Source: Opisthorchis felineus (taxonomy: Eukaryota; Platyhelminthes; Trematoda; Opisthorchiida; Opisthorchiidae). From it: a stretch of 64,000 nucleotides of DNA. The translations under genes and the position numbers were made by a program. The notes under the pieces are model-generated. The model was not told the origin of the DNA. It saw only the letters and a list, made by a program, of their open reading frames with translations, and did no database searches. Below, in pieces: positions 1-12,995 of the stretch (position 1 is the first letter of the stretch; each line of letters starts with the position of its first letter). The stretch spans positions 106,374-170,373 of the forward strand of contig SJOL01002116.1 of the NCBI GenBank assembly GCA_004794785.1, in the 5' to 3' direction.

Positions 1-339
1 GACGACTTCTCGTTTCAGCTAGAAGGATATTTCACATGGTATTGAAAGCCTCAAACAACTAACTAACAGTTTTTCACCAATAGGGAATTCATTAGATAAG
101 CTAATCTTTGAATTTCTATTTCAGTCTTATGTAGTACTTAACACCAAGTCGAATGTATATGGTGATAAATGCCAATTCGCAAAATCGGTCCATATTACCA
201 GATGACTCGATTGAAGTCCAACTGCATCCCTCATTTATTATATTGCTCAAACGGTAATGGGTCATCCAGAGCTTTCGTCGACACTGAGTAGTCTTATATG
301 GAAAAAAAACTTCGGCTTGTCGAATACTGAGATATGAGT

Positions 340-540
340 CGGTCTGTGAGCAGCACACTGAGATAAAGATAGTTGCAAACGAAAGATTAAGTTGATATGC
401 AGTTTGGTGTCTCTTTAAAATCAAGTTAGCGTGCAAAAGAACTTATAACTCTACTTAAGCACAGACTGGTGTTCAATCAAGGAAAGTGTCCGATGTAAGT
501 CCGGAGGACTGGGCCTACCCGTTAAGCTCCACTTGCGAAA
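340..540 (-). repeat. 296-bp monomer copy, old and partial
   Basis: Weak minus-strand match including AGCACACTGAGATAAAGATA, AACGAAAGATTAA and the GAGGACTGGGCCTACC segment. The long minus-strand frame at 116-436 lies largely in it and is not a gene. Confidence 0.4.
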
Positions 541-2289
541 ACCGCTAGGGAGTTGTGTAAAAAAAAACTATTACTTCCTGCTGACAATATGATCAGCCTT
601 GTAATCTATCCGTATCTATCTGTCTTATCTGTTTGGCTCCCTGTTCCTGATGAACTAAGAAGTCTGGGTACACAAATCACGAGCCTTGGAGTGGGCTTGA
701 AACACAGACCTTCCGCTTATCAGAAATTTGCGCCAACATTTATGCCCCCGAAAAATTTTGCTACGCCTCACAGCTTGTAATTCATACTTGATCCGTAGGA
801 CAAGACTCAAGTGGTGGTAATACACAAGAGCATCTTGTAGTTTTCGTTGTCTGTATATCCAGAAACTTCCGCAAAATGAAACCTTCAAAGCACCAACACC
901 ATTGCCTGAATACATTTTCTGTAGGTTAGGCTCCGATCTACCCGACTAAATTCTCTGAATGCATTCTGCATCTTACTAAAAAGGATAATAAAATCTACAA
1001 GCATACAGACAGTCGATGGTTTTGCAAAATTTGTCACCAAACAAGGCTTAGCTGTTCATAGTAAACCCAACAAGCACAGGTGAAGTTACTCAACTTAAGC
1101 GAAGACAATGGCGACGAGAATGACCGCTTCAAGTTGTACGGCGCAGCAAAACACAGCATCAGGCTTTTTAAAAGGCAAACTCCTGAGGTGCATTTCCTCC
1201 GGTAAGTGGACGTCTGGAATTTTCTTGATTAGTTGCGAAACATTGTGATGGGTAACTTAGAGTGTTACTTCCTTGCAGTAAGGGTAGAGTTTTCTATGTT
1301 TCGATCGCACCCTCAATCAAGTATTTGAATTACACCATCCAAACCCAAGCTCCAGTCACTCTCCTAAAGACCTTTCGCTGCTCCTGTCATCGTTATGTTC
1401 CTAGCAAAAAGACTTCGTCTGGGGTTCCTAATCTGATCCTAATCTTGGTGTCTTACCAACCTCATTATTTCATCCAAATCCTCAACCCTCCGTGGGCAAG
1501 AATGGACATCGTTAAGTTCTTTCACGGCCTGAGAATCCCTTCTATTCTGAAACCTTTGTAAGCTTGACTATCTTATCAAGTACGTATCAAAAAAGGTAAC
1601 TTTTCAGTCCAATTATTGGATTAGATAAACATATTTCCAACTTACTTGGCCAGTGGCTATTTACTTCAGTTTCTTACCTACCAGATCGAACAGACATTTG
1701 TGATTTTCTTAATGACTGTCACATACCCACGGCTAGACACACTTCTGACTTCTCGCTCTCCAATTTTGTTGATCTATTGATCTTTGTTATGCCCAATCTA
1801 TTGGACCCTGTTGCACTACGTGCTGCTTCAAGCCGTTCAAATCTGGTCTACGCAGTTGCCCTGATGAGTTTGAGTGGCTCAATGAGCTAACGTGGATAGA
1901 CCTCAGCCGTTAAGACACTTTCATGAAACACCAATTAACGAGACCGGGAAATAATGGGGAATGGTTACGAGTTGATAACCAGAGTTACAGCTTAAGCTAC
2001 TTTGCCTGCTTCACGACAGAATGGTAGAACTTCCACCTTGCTTCAATAGACCAGCTGAATTCTGATGAACACGGCATTGCAGCTAGTCCCCACGGACCAC
2101 ACATAGGGTCAAGACACTACAAAAAACCTTGCTTAGGTTGCCACGCAGTCCAGTGAATCGGTGTTTTGGGCTGTGTAACAGAATTTGAATGGTTTCGTAC
2201 TAGGTCCTGGTGATTTTATCATGGTTATTTGGAAGCTTTACAACTTCACTGACTCATCCTGCGTGGTGTACTGATAATTCAGTCTGCTA
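541..2289. other. no supported gene
   Basis: Open frames here are short. A plus frame at 1262-1561 and an open stretch near 1670-1890 (SYLPDRTDICDFLNDCHIPT) could be eroded retroelement upstream of the RT shred at 2.3 kb, but no motif confirms it. Confidence 0.4.
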
Positions 2290-2440
2290 AAAACACCTCA
2301 TTTCTGCAGTTCATTGCCGCGAGGGCTTTTGATCGAGTATGATGCGGAGACCTGACTGCCCATCTGCGTGCACACTTATCCATGTGGATTAAAAGGTTTT
2401 TGATAAGAACCCGTTCCCTCGCTTGACTACACAATTTCAA
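2290..2440 (+). mobile_element. non-LTR retrotransposon RT remnant
   Basis: In one plus frame the reading is FIAARAFDRV, a stop, then AHLSMWIKRFLIRTRS. This matches the Jockey/CR1-type reverse transcriptase block D-x-x-x-AFDRVWH ... L-x-x-WIxSFLxxR. It holds one stop and no intact neighbours. The 1,000 bases upstream may be the rest of the element but show no motif I can name. Confidence 0.65.
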
Positions 2441-2604
2441 CAAACATTTTCCAATATTCTGTCCTGTCCTCCACTCTTTCTCCCTGTTTGTCAGTGATTC
2501 CTCGGTTTAAATTTTTCGTCGCATAAATGCCTCTACTAGTAATGCTAACCCACGTCTCAAACTATAACTTTACTAGAGATCTAACACATATACTAAACGT
2601 TCAG

Positions 2605-2762
2605 CCGTAACACCCTTTCGGAACGTAGCTGGCATGCCACCCGAAAGGAGCACCAGGACTGAGACACTGCCATGTTGCTCAAGCCGAGACAGCAGCAGTT
2701 GGGGATCCACGGTTGGGTTCGAACCACGCGCCCATACGCTGAACTATCGCCACCTCAGAGAA
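2605..2762 (-). mobile_element. tRNA-derived SINE (family A), old
   Basis: Minus-strand match with ACACCCTTTCGGAACGTAGC, GGCATGCCACCCGAAAGGAG and GGTTGGGTTCGAACCACG (B box in reverse). Ends are eroded. Confidence 0.75.
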
Positions 2763-3060
2763 ACATATCATGTTCTGGAATGGTAGCGATGGCATAGAAA
2801 CGGCCACTGCTTGGTCCCCATCTGTGAAATTTACTGCAAATGAGCTTCACTTTCTTATTGCGCGCTCTTTGTTCTATTTTCCTCTCTCGATCATTTTTGT
2901 ACAGGCAGAAAATTTGTCCTTCCATGGGAAATTTCTGCAGCATCTAGAGTGGGGCCCATTCACTAAACCTTCAGTTCTAGCCTGTTCTCAGAAGTGTATT
3001 CATGTCTCACTGAACCTTTTTCCTCGATTAGTGATTCCTACTTTCCGCTTCACTTTCTCC

Positions 3061-3371
3061 AGAACTTATCTAATTTGAATGCCCCTCCCACTTTTCGAAT
3101 TCCTACGATTCCAACAAGATGGTTTGAGTTTTTTCTTTTCCCATGACGTCCCACTGTTCTGTACAGTTTAAATCCTCATTTTTTAATCAGCAATTGGCTG
3201 AAGTTACTTTAGAACTTATCTAATTTGAATGCCCCTCCCACTTCTCGATTTCCTACGATCCCCCAAATTCCAACAATATGGTTTGAGTTTTTTCTTTTCC
3301 CATGACGTCCCACTGTTCTGTACAGTTTAAATCCTCATTTTTTAATCAGCAATTGGTTAGAGTTACTTTAG
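3061..3371. repeat. tandem duplication, about 150 bp unit
   Basis: 3061-3210 and 3211-3371 both begin AGAACTTATCTAATTTGAAT and both contain CCATGACGTCCCACTGTTCT. The second copy has a 10-base insertion near 3261 and a few substitutions, so the event is fairly recent. No gene seen. Confidence 0.95.
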
Positions 3372-4883
3372 ACTTCAACCTATTTGAGGGCTGTCCTTCT
3401 TTATATATATGCTTCGCGAGATCACAGAATGTATACCCACCCTTCGGTTGAAAAATCAGGTAAAACATGGTATGCCGGTGCTAAGTCTTATGGAGTGTAT
3501 GAAACAAAAAACCCATTCGAGTGATTTTCAGTAATCCTGACGTTTTCATTGGGACTCGTTGACCATTACGTTGTACTAAACACCCCAAGATATCTTTCCA
3601 TACAAAGAAAGGAAAGTGGAGTTTACGCATCGTGCTCATGCTTAGTACAAAGTTTGATTTCATCCTCCAAACCTTTCTTCTAATTGTAACTATAAGGGGG
3701 AAATGCCCAACTGTGAATTAATTCGATCCTCCAAACAGGCAGTCAGCTCATTGATCCAAAGGATTTCACTTGAGAACATGCGCTTATTCTCAACGATGGA
3801 CTGTCTAGCCAGTCTGGTCTTCGAACGTAGGAAGTTGAAGTTAACATGTAAGCGCAGATCAAGCTAGTTTACGTCTAACTCTTGTAAAGTCCTTACCGAA
3901 AAAAATATCCTATCAGGACTTCACTCAACGTTTACACATGATTTGGCCTGCTTTTCACAAATATTAAAGCTTTTATAGATATTGAATCCACTTTTACATA
4001 AAAGCGCATTCCACGAAGGTATGGATTTTAGAATGCTCAAGTATCTTTACCCAAAAAGTCGAACCATTTATTCACCTAAGGTGTACAGCTAGATCAAGCT
4101 GAAAACTCCTGTTTCCTTCAAGTAGGATCATTTTTCCTCAGTCAGCAACGATTGCTTCAGGCCTTTAGTCGGATATATGCAGCGCAAGCGGGATAACTCA
4201 AACATCTCTCAAAAACGTATGATTGCTAGCGCATATCCGGCTTTCCACGCAGTGATCTGGAAGGTTTCCATCATCGCCGTCATCATAATCACTGTCACCA
4301 ACGACGTTATCTTGATTGCAGTCATCAGTACCAGTATCACACCATCATCACCACCGACAGCAACATATCAAAGCAAACTCTGTCGCGTCATTCTTGTGCA
4401 GCCATAAGAAAAGGACGCCCTAGTAAATTCGGAAGAAAGTGGAATTTTTTGGATGCACCTTGGAGAGACTTATTTCCTTCAAACGCGGAGCCTAGCTATT
4501 TAATCAGCGTTGAGATAAACAAACTTGGACACCATGCTAGAGCAAGAATCAGTCAGCGGGATTAAACCGGCAACCACTGCCATCGCTACTTAAAAACGGA
4601 CCAGCAAACAACGACGGGCAAGCCGAGGCTAGACAGTGCAGCTGGAAAGTGACAGCAATACTGCCATTGGCATTAGTTTTGTCCGGTACAGTTTCCAGCC
4701 AGGTACGAAAGTAATAACACGAGAGTCCAGCAAGAAGCAGGCGATGACCTCAAATCAGACTGAGACTGGAAGTTTTCACCTCATGTAGTCAAGATATTCA
4801 GCAGTAAACAAAAGTACTTCTCTTTGTACGCGGTATTTGGATATGTGTAGCCTCATCCTCTTTGTTAACAATTTTAGTTCATT
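3372..4883. other. no supported gene
   Basis: Only short chance frames. A locally repetitive ATCA/CACC-rich patch lies at 4270-4360. Confidence 0.5.
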
Positions 4884-5189
4884 ATGCAGTGCTCGCTTTT
4901 GTATCTTCTCGTTGCAAACTGGCTACTCCTGTCATGCTATGTACGCAGAGACGGTCACACGTTTGAACACGCCCAGTGGCCCCGGATTGAAAGGGTCAGG
5001 CCTATAGACCGTAAAAAGAACTGCTCCTACAGCTTCATTAAAACCGCTTTTTCCCCAACTTCAGCACATAGCTTTTATGTTGTTTTTTCATTGGTTTCAT
5101 CCAGAGTTTTATTCCATACATGTTTCCACCGTAGAAAAATGGCTTCCTGGTTCTTTTTTCCTTGTGTTAGTCAGACTTATCCCCTTTGA
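4884..5189 (+). CDS. unidentified ORF with signal-peptide-like start
   Basis: An ATG at 4884 (A at -3) opens MQCSLLYLLVANWLLLSC followed by a charged stretch RRDGHTFEHAQWPR. The first 18 residues look like a cleaved signal peptide. The rest (from about residue 55) is low-quality sequence to a stop at 5187. It could be the first exon of a secreted protein, with a possible weak donor GTAAAA near 5011. I recognise no family, and chance is quite possible in a genome with many open frames this long. Confidence 0.2.
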   Translation: MQCSLLYLLVANWLLLSCYVRRDGHTFEHAQWPRIERVRPIDRKKNCSYSFIKTAFSPTSAHSFYVVFSLVSSRVLFHTCFHRRKMASWFFFPCVSQTYPL

Positions 5190-5515
5190 CTAAATTGTAA
5201 TGAGAGTTTCTGGGAGTGTACACGTACACTTCCCAGAATAGTTCAGTGATGTATGGAGTTGCACAGACCGTCATACAGCAGTAGGGTCCAGTCTCGTTGT
5301 CATTAATGAAGTAATGAGGGTAAAGTGTGGCGCGTTGCTCACATTTCGACAGTCATTCTTTCAGTGATTGAGTGCCATCTGCGGTATTGCCCACCTATTT
5401 TGGTTTCAGTACTTCGATCAGCTTGTGTACCTTCATCATACCTTCTATTCCATACATGGGGACCAAGTTAAAGTCAAGAAAACCTGAAGAAACACCGGCC
5501 TTTGTATGTGCACAG

Positions 5516-6850
5516 AGCATCCCTCACGTTTAACTCTAGAGAAGCCGAGTTCTCCAACACTGAACGGAAAGATAGTTCTCATACAGTATTGTTTTATGGT
5601 GGAAAACAAGTCCATCACATCAACTATTAAAAAGCCCCCACTGATCATCTGCAAAGGTGGTAGGAATAACTGCAATGCAACCATTAGGGCAGACTTTGGA
5701 TTCGCAACAGAGCTTTTTTCAGCTGTTTGTCAAACATTCGTGTGCTGTCCATGATTTGGTCTTACGTAGTTCTAGACAAGATGGTGACTAACCGAATCGT
5801 TTTTTTTCCGACAGGATGGACAACAGCCATGAATGTCAAGATCGTGGATATTGATGAGTCACTCCTTTGTCATCTACTTCGGTGCAGTAGTCTTCTTCAA
5901 ACCACATACCTTGTTTATGGTTAGTTATGCCGCTGCATCGGATTAGAGTGGAGTTGGAGTTCATTGCTTTCCCGCCTTGATGTGGGCTACCTGAGACGGT
6001 TGCACAGGGAGTCAAAGTGTACGATCAAAACGCGAATTCTGCACGTTCACGCAACCACACACGATTGATCGAAGATTATCCAAGCCTTTGGCGCTACTCG
6101 ACTTGGAAACGCTGACAAGCGGGCCAATTAGTCGACAAAACCAGGACAGTTTCTGGGTCGTTTTTGGTGTCGTCGGGGCGATCTGTCACGTATATTAAAC
6201 GTGGATGTATTCGCCTGTTCAGACGTGATAGCTCAGGTCCGGTCAGCGGACAGCGTCTACTCATTTACCCAATGAATATCCATCAAATCTGGTGACTCAG
6301 CACATTATGACCAGCAAAGAAAGCCTCATATAATCAAGTTTATCTGCTGAATTTTATTCGACGGTTGTCGTTTCTGGTAAATTAATGCGCTTACGTGCGC
6401 CAAAAGCAATGAGATCTGACCGAAGCCCTTCACAAGTCGAATATTGCTTGCAGGATGTGCGGTTCGGTAGAGCAGCGTCTAATTGCAACGTAATGTTGTT
6501 AAGTCAGACTCTTGCACTCCGCAGTGAGAAACGCCGACTCTAGAATGATGGAGGTTTTTGGCCAAAAATTCGTTCGAAAAATATACCTGAAAGTAAATCC
6601 CTTGTCAAGATCATCGACACAGAAAATTCCGAGAAACAACCCTTCACCATGAAAAAAAACTTCAAGAAAATCCTTCCAGTTTATTGAGAGGTTTTCGGTT
6701 TTTGTAAGCCTTCTTACCGATCAGCGGAATGTGAATTTTGTGACATTGTAACCTGCTTGTGTGTGACACGACTTTGTTCCGTCGGTGCTGTCTGAAGAAT
6801 TATGGTTTGGAAGCAGTAAGATTTTGGACGGAGTCCACATGCCGGTCAAC
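5516..6850 (+). CDS. unidentified candidate spliced ORF (four exons)
   Basis: Four plus-strand segments can be joined in phase: 5516-5656 (acceptor TGCACAG, donor GTGGTA), 5815-5919 (acceptor TTTTTTTTCCGACAG, donor GTTAGT), 6525-6592 (acceptor TTGCACTCCGCAG, donor GTAAAT), and 6798-6850 (acceptor GTGCTGTCTGAAG, donor GTAAGTAG). The product would include SSPTLNGKIVLIQYCFMVEN, then KGWTTAMNVKIVDIDESLLC. No family is recognised. A caution is that the minus strand of 5464-5664 also holds a credible exon (acceptor CTACCACCTTTGCAG, then MISGGFLIVDVMDLFSTI, donor GTGAGG). Both cannot easily be real. Confidence 0.2.
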
Positions 6851-7192
6851 GTAAGTAGGCAGTTACCTAAGTGGGGGAAAGGCTTGCCCCTTGATATGTT
6901 TGTTCTAAAGGATAGATATCGATAGCTGATGTAGTTTTACGCATAATTGTTATGGCTGTCTGGTTGAAATAGCCCTTTTATCCACCTTCGAAGGAGGGAA
7001 TCCATATCATGACACAACCAAATGTCATCAGCAAGTTCACCATGTGGCTGTTACTTTCCCGCAATCAGTTCCAGTTCAGCTTAATTCGTGTGTAAATAGC
7101 AATTCTGTATCGCAACGACGTTTTGCTTTTGCACTGTATAGCTGAAAGTGAAACAAGTGAACTTTTAGGTGAGGTACAGCTGTGCGGAAAGG

Positions 7193-7255
7193 CTGAGAAG
7201 CGCTGTACATTTGCTTTATCCTTGATGGGAATCATTAGCGGTGCGGCTATCATGA
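7193..7255 (-). mobile_element. family B fragment
   Basis: Short match GAGAAGCGCTGTACATTTGC and GGGAATCATTAGCGGTGC to the family B body. A further relative with CATCTGAGAAACCGTCACTC lies at about 8715-8815, and the window start (1-36) matches the GACGACTTCTC end. Confidence 0.45.
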
Positions 7256-7924
7256 ATCACCAGGAGGAATAAATATCGCAAACCCCCTCCCCCAGGCTAG
7301 CGGCGAAGCACCATACCACTTGGCCTTGAGTGGCTGGTCGGCAGTGTGAGTAACTCGTACTTAGCCTTGAAGACATCTCTGCTATGCAGCAGCAAGAGTC
7401 TACTAATTACTAATAATGACAATTCCACGCCTGCTAAGACTACTGAATTGATATGATCAATAGGTAACTTCAGTAAACGGCTTGACGATGACAAAAGAAC
7501 TTTGCATGATCCCCGTGGTCCGGTTTTTATCGTGATTTAATTTTTTTAAGGAGAACTTCGCCAAGTAAGCTCTACACATAGCTGTAATGGAACCTCGATG
7601 ATGATATAGATATCTTCTTTGTGAAGGGAACCCAATTTGAAATCCTAGGGGTAGGTCGATCAACAAAATTGCAAATACAGAGATTTTAAACCTATCTGAT
7701 GCTTGTTATCGGCAACATACATAGACAACATTTGTGTGTTGACAGAATAATCTCCTGAGAAGTTATTGAGGATTATAATTGAAGGAAACTTCTCATTAGG
7801 TTGTCGAAAACTCTTCAACAGCCCAAGACCGGTGTTTCTTTTCTTGAAGCTCATCAGGTATGCACAGTTCCCGAGCTTTTCTCAACCATATTTTCTTCTT
7901 GAATCCATATAGCACGAACTCAGC

Positions 7925-8380
7925 GAGGTAGATTCATGTGCACACCCATTTGGTTTTCAAGGAGGACTCAGGCGAACCCAGCTGAATCCCTCGTTTATGA
8001 TATTTTTCAACTGAATATGCTGCACAAACTTGTTTCACTTGGTAAGACATTCGAGACATAACGGCATATTTTCTTGAAAAACTACTCATAAGGTTGCTGA
8101 AAATTGTGTTTCAAGCAGAATGTAAGTTGTCGGAATCTTGGAGACTGCACCTACCCGATGAGCTCCAAGAAGAGTGAAATCGGTCATGGGTTGTGAAAAC
8201 GTTTTCAGTAACCTTATGAGTAATTTCCTTTATGAAAATATGTAGCGATATCTCAAACTAGGTACCAACTGCAAAATAAGACGGCCTCTGTGTATCACGT
8301 ACAATGGAAGAATATGAAAAACGAGAGATTCAGCTGGGATTCATGTGAGTCTCCCGTGCAAACCAGACTGGTGTTTCTGA
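7925..8380. repeat. head-to-head pair of 296-bp monomers
   Basis: A plus-strand copy (about 7925-8115; CTCGTTTATGAT, then CATAAGGTTGCTGAAAA) is followed by a minus-strand copy (about 8130-8380; TTTTCAGTAACCTTATGAG, then CTCCCGTGCAAACCA). The pair makes a large imperfect palindrome. Both arms are diverged from the 62-kb copies. Confidence 0.75.
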
Positions 8381-10494
8381 ATACAGCATGATTTCGAATC
8401 CCATGTAAGCAGCCTAGACATAGTCGTCAATCATTTGCGTGACGAAAGGCTGCAATTCTGGACTAAAACCAGTTGAATCATGTTGTTCATATTTGGGGAA
8501 CAGTACGGAGCATTAGAGTGAAGACTATAGTGAAGAGCGTGCCTAGTCACCTTGGTATCCAAATAGATCGAAACGTATGGGCGGCCAACACAATTCGGTA
8601 GGTCCTCACTTCACGTGACTGCTTTATAACCTGGCGCCACTTTGACATTTTTGCTTATTCTACAAGCCATAAATAACTTTTCAGGTAGTAAACATATTCT
8701 ACGATGTGCCTGAGCCTTCCATCTGAGAAACCGTCACTCGAGGATACAGTGAACACCTGTTCACGTGACCTGAACCGTGTGACTGAAGGGTAATGACGTT
8801 ATATCTGGTCCTTGCTATACTTTTGCTAGTAAATAATTCAACAATGTGGGTGATTTGGGTCTTTAGGCCAAATGACCTTGTCCTAAACAGCTGTAACCAG
8901 ACGTTTTTGTTCATGTTGTAGGAGAAGCCCAGACAGCATCCTGAAGTCGTTTTGCCACACAGACTGAATCAGTTAAATCTCCCTGAAATGTCTGATCCTT
9001 TTTGCAGTGCCCATAAACACTGAATGACATGTATGCAATCTGCAGCTGATGATGCTGATGATGACAATTTTTTCTATCAGCTTATCTATGTGGGCCAAAA
9101 TCTTCTCTTGTTCGTATGCTATCAGTGGAATCTTATCGGCGATGGCTTTGATTACAATCTCGCCAGGATAGGTGTTGAACTGTTCAGACGAGATTGGTGT
9201 GAATACGTGATCTATAAATCCAGCAACCGCCAACAAGCATTTTAAAATGATCAGTTAGTATCGTTTGCAACCACGTTCTTTATGGCTGATCAATTCTAGC
9301 ACACACTGGAAATATTGTGTGGGAGGTGGACACGATTTGGTTTTTTTGTACACAAATTGTTGACTTCTGTCTGTGCTAGCGGGCGCAAGACTCAGCGCTC
9401 ACGAAAATGCGGCCGATGCAAAGTTGCCGAGCCTGGTCGTTACACCTCTGCCTGTCTTCAGTCTGCTCGTAGCGTTAGAGGCACTGGACTCATATATGAC
9501 CCCAAAACGTTTATAAAAACTTATATAACTAAAACATTGTGACGGTTCGAAATACCACCAAGACCATTATGTGTTAGGTCTGTATCGTAGATATATTATC
9601 ATAACTAAGTTGAGAGTTAGTTAAAACCCCATTGTTACAATGAACGTTATCGATTATAAGTGGCTTTCAGTAGCGAGATTTACTCAGAAAGGAGTTGCTA
9701 GATTTCTTATGAGTCCATCCATTAATAGCATGTAGTAAGCCATTTTCGGACCTAAAACGAACATGAATATTGCTACCTAAATGAGCCGGTCAAAAACAGA
9801 ATGTAATCTCACTCCACTAGCAAGACTTTGTTATACTTACAAACCCAGACGGACCAACAAAACTTACCCTTAGATGAATCATCAGTTGAAGCACCCTGAA
9901 CCCAAACCCAAGCAGGACCGTCTTAAATCCCCCGCAAGCCATCGATTGTAAAATTTAGGCACCCACCCTAACTGACAAGACCTTTTAACCGACTTTCAAC
10001 ACAGATATGGTGTGCTAAGTGGAAGCGATCTTGCTGACTGTTTCTCCGTCTGCCTTAAAACTCAGCCCACAGAGTAACCTACTCACCTGGCCTAATGAAG
10101 CCTTTGTGCCAAAAAATGAAGCTTTCCTCAGCTGTAAAACCACCGATAGTTTAACAAACCCTCCTTATGTCAGTCCTACTTGCCAGTGTTTTAAAAGATC
10201 CAGATAATAAACCTGGATGATTCGGAAAGAGAAAAGGCGCTGTAGGGGGATAGACTAGAACCACTGACCTCTCGCTCACCGGATGGGTGCCCAACCAGCG
10301 GAATTGTCGAGGTCGGCCACTATCCGTCACACCTCTAAACCTGAAATTCATAGCTGATTCGCCGCATCTCTGCCTAATAAATTACCGCTTGACATCCAAC
10401 AATAAAATTGATGAGCCTTGTGTGTGACTTTCAAAGTGTTCCCGCCGTTTATAGCATCCAGACACCAAAACAGCTTTGGTTTGAAATTTGCGGA

Positions 10495-10560
10495 ATGCAC
10501 TACTCATAAGGTTGCTGAAAATTCTTCGGCAGCCCACGCTTTGGTTTGACTTCTTGGAAG
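10495..10560 (+). repeat. 296-bp monomer fragment
   Basis: Short piece with CTACTCATAAGGTTGCTGAA and CTTCGGCAGCCCACG. Confidence 0.7.
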
Positions 10561-11884
10561 GTAGAAGGAATCTGGTAGAAGTTGAAAGGATACTTTTAAG
10601 TGTAAGTGGCATAAACGAAATGACAGGCTTGGAGCCGAACCCAACCCGCATAGAGGATACCGATTAAGACCGCACCTGTTAACTGTCAGGAAGCACTCTT
10701 ACTCTCCTTATAAGAGTCAGACGAGCATAATAGTCACTAAGAATTCGAACTCTTTAAGAAGGAAAAATGGTGTGGCCGAACACAATCCATGTGCGGATAG
10801 ACTGAATTGGACAATGGATCGGATCGCTTGGAACCAAAAATGGCATGATTCGCTATTCGGTTTATTTAGCCTAATCTCTTGTTCGTACGGTCTCCACATA
10901 CTGATGGGAAACAGACGAGCGGTTTGCGTGTTAGAACAATTGGTCATGACCTTTTCCGACCACTGCTGCCTGTTTCGGGGAAGAATAATCACCCCTCACG
11001 TAGGGATGCGGTCAGCTGATCTGTGTGCCTGACAGAATCGGGTTAGTGTTGTACACCATTTACTTTGCGAATGGACTGAACCATAGTATGGATTAATCCC
11101 TATGACTTATCCTCTGAGCAGAACGGTAAATTTTGCTGGTCAAGGCAAACTTTATTTAAATTATGTCTCAAAATTTGAAGGACAGAATAAAAACGTATGG
11201 CGGATGATTGGAAGGTGTTGGCTACTTTGTGAAACCAATTCCAAAGGAAATTGCAGAAGTTAGAGGTTCAAGTTCAACCCCAGTTGAATGTTTTCGTCCA
11301 ACCCACGTGCGCTTGGAATTCTGATTTCGAAACAGAAACTAGATGGTTCAGTTCCGTAAAAGGGATCCATTTATTGACACCCACGGAATTGGTTTGATTG
11401 CCATTTCGCATCCCTATCGCGGGTTTTACTCCATTTCTAAAACAACGGCATTTGGATTCAAGAAAGAGAGTATCATTGTTCATGCCAAGCTGAACTTGAT
11501 AATCTAAATTTCGAAATGGGTGGAACTAGCCAACTGTAGCAGTCCCTTGTGACCTTTGCGAAACTTGATTTCATGCCTGGGTGATGTGAATCTGGTTAAT
11601 GCCTTTCGTTCAACTGGACTAGCTCCATCCTCTGGCATCGGACTTCCTATTTCGCAAAAAACACATAACCCGATACCATGTTATTACTACTCCAAAAAAG
11701 TTCAACGTAGCTTCTGCATGCGCTTCCGAGGTAAGTCCCAAACTAACCAAACCAAACCCGTGAGGCCGACCTAGATTGCTCTGGCGAGCGACTGATTCTG
11801 TATAGAGAGAATTAAGTCGTTTCTGAAACAGTTGGAGAGATGCGCTCCTCTTCAAAGTACATCAGTGCCAGCGACAGAATCAGT

Positions 11885-11962
11885 CGACTATCTTGTTTAT
11901 GGTGCCAGTTGAATCTCTCGTCAACACCAGTGTACTTTGCAAATGAATGTACTTTTTCAGTT
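11885..11962 (-). repeat. 296-bp monomer fragment
   Basis: Minus-strand fragment with GTTGAATCTCTCGT and TTTGCAAATGAATGTA. Confidence 0.5.
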
Positions 11963-12619
11963 ACAATTTGGTATCCAAGTGATACAGAAGGCTGATGAAA
12001 ACCTGAGGTCTTTGGCAGAACTACGGAACACCAAAAAGGACGGAATGGGTGACGGACTGTCGAAGGCAACCTTGTAAATATTATGCCTTGCCAATAAAGC
12101 CCAGACTAGTTTCCAAAACAACCCATATTTCAGAAATAACCCCCGAATTGTAGGCGTCTTATTCAAAAAAATTTTCAACCTTGTGCGTTATGTCTAAAAT
12201 GCGCAGACACAAGTTTTGGCAGGTGTACAACGGCGTCGATCAGCTTCGTCGTGATGTTCCTCCGTTTGGTTTTCCGAAACTCCTGCACTATCTTCTATTT
12301 TCCTCTCATTATATACACAGTTTTTATCTTCCAGTTGTCTTTGAATTTGAGTTTGAAGACCTCCAAAATCCTCCCGGCCGTCGTCTTCTATCTGTTGTTC
12401 ATTGAAAAACTGAAGCCCGCGAAATGTATGGATAAAAACGACCCTTTTGTAAGTCAGTATTCACTGGTGCATCACCTGAATCTGTGTTTTTATAAATATT
12501 CCCCAACCGATTGGGATGCACAAACAGTAGCACTCAAACACGCTTCAATATATTGAACATCGTTCAAAATTAAACATCAAATGGGTTGTTGTGCAGCACA
12601 TTTAGTTAAAGTGTACTAC

Positions 12620-12995
12620 TGGAAACCGGAGATTCAGGCAAAATTCGGTTCAGTCTCTCATTAACACCAAGCTAATTTGCAAATGACTGTTCAACACAGC
12701 ATACGTACAAGTAGGTGTTCAAGGGAGAAAAAAGGTTGGTGGATTCGAATTATACACTCATCTACATACCAAGTTGGTTTTGACGGGATATTCGGCGACA
12801 GCCTAGTTGATGAGCCCCAAGAATAGTGACACCTATAGTGAACTGTTCAAATTTTTCACCGACCTTTTAAGTAGCACTGAAATGTGGGTAGCCCTATTTT
12901 TGTCTGCCTGTTGACCTGCATTTAACGCAGTGCACAAGAAGGGCGAAACCGGTCGGGGCCTGTCAAAGAGATTTCAGCAAACTTATGAGTAGTGT
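12620..12995 (-). repeat. 296-bp monomer copy, old
   Basis: Diverged minus-strand match: TTGCAAATGACTGT, GATGAGCCCCAAGAA and CAGCAAACTTATGAGTAG occur in the expected order. Confidence 0.55.
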
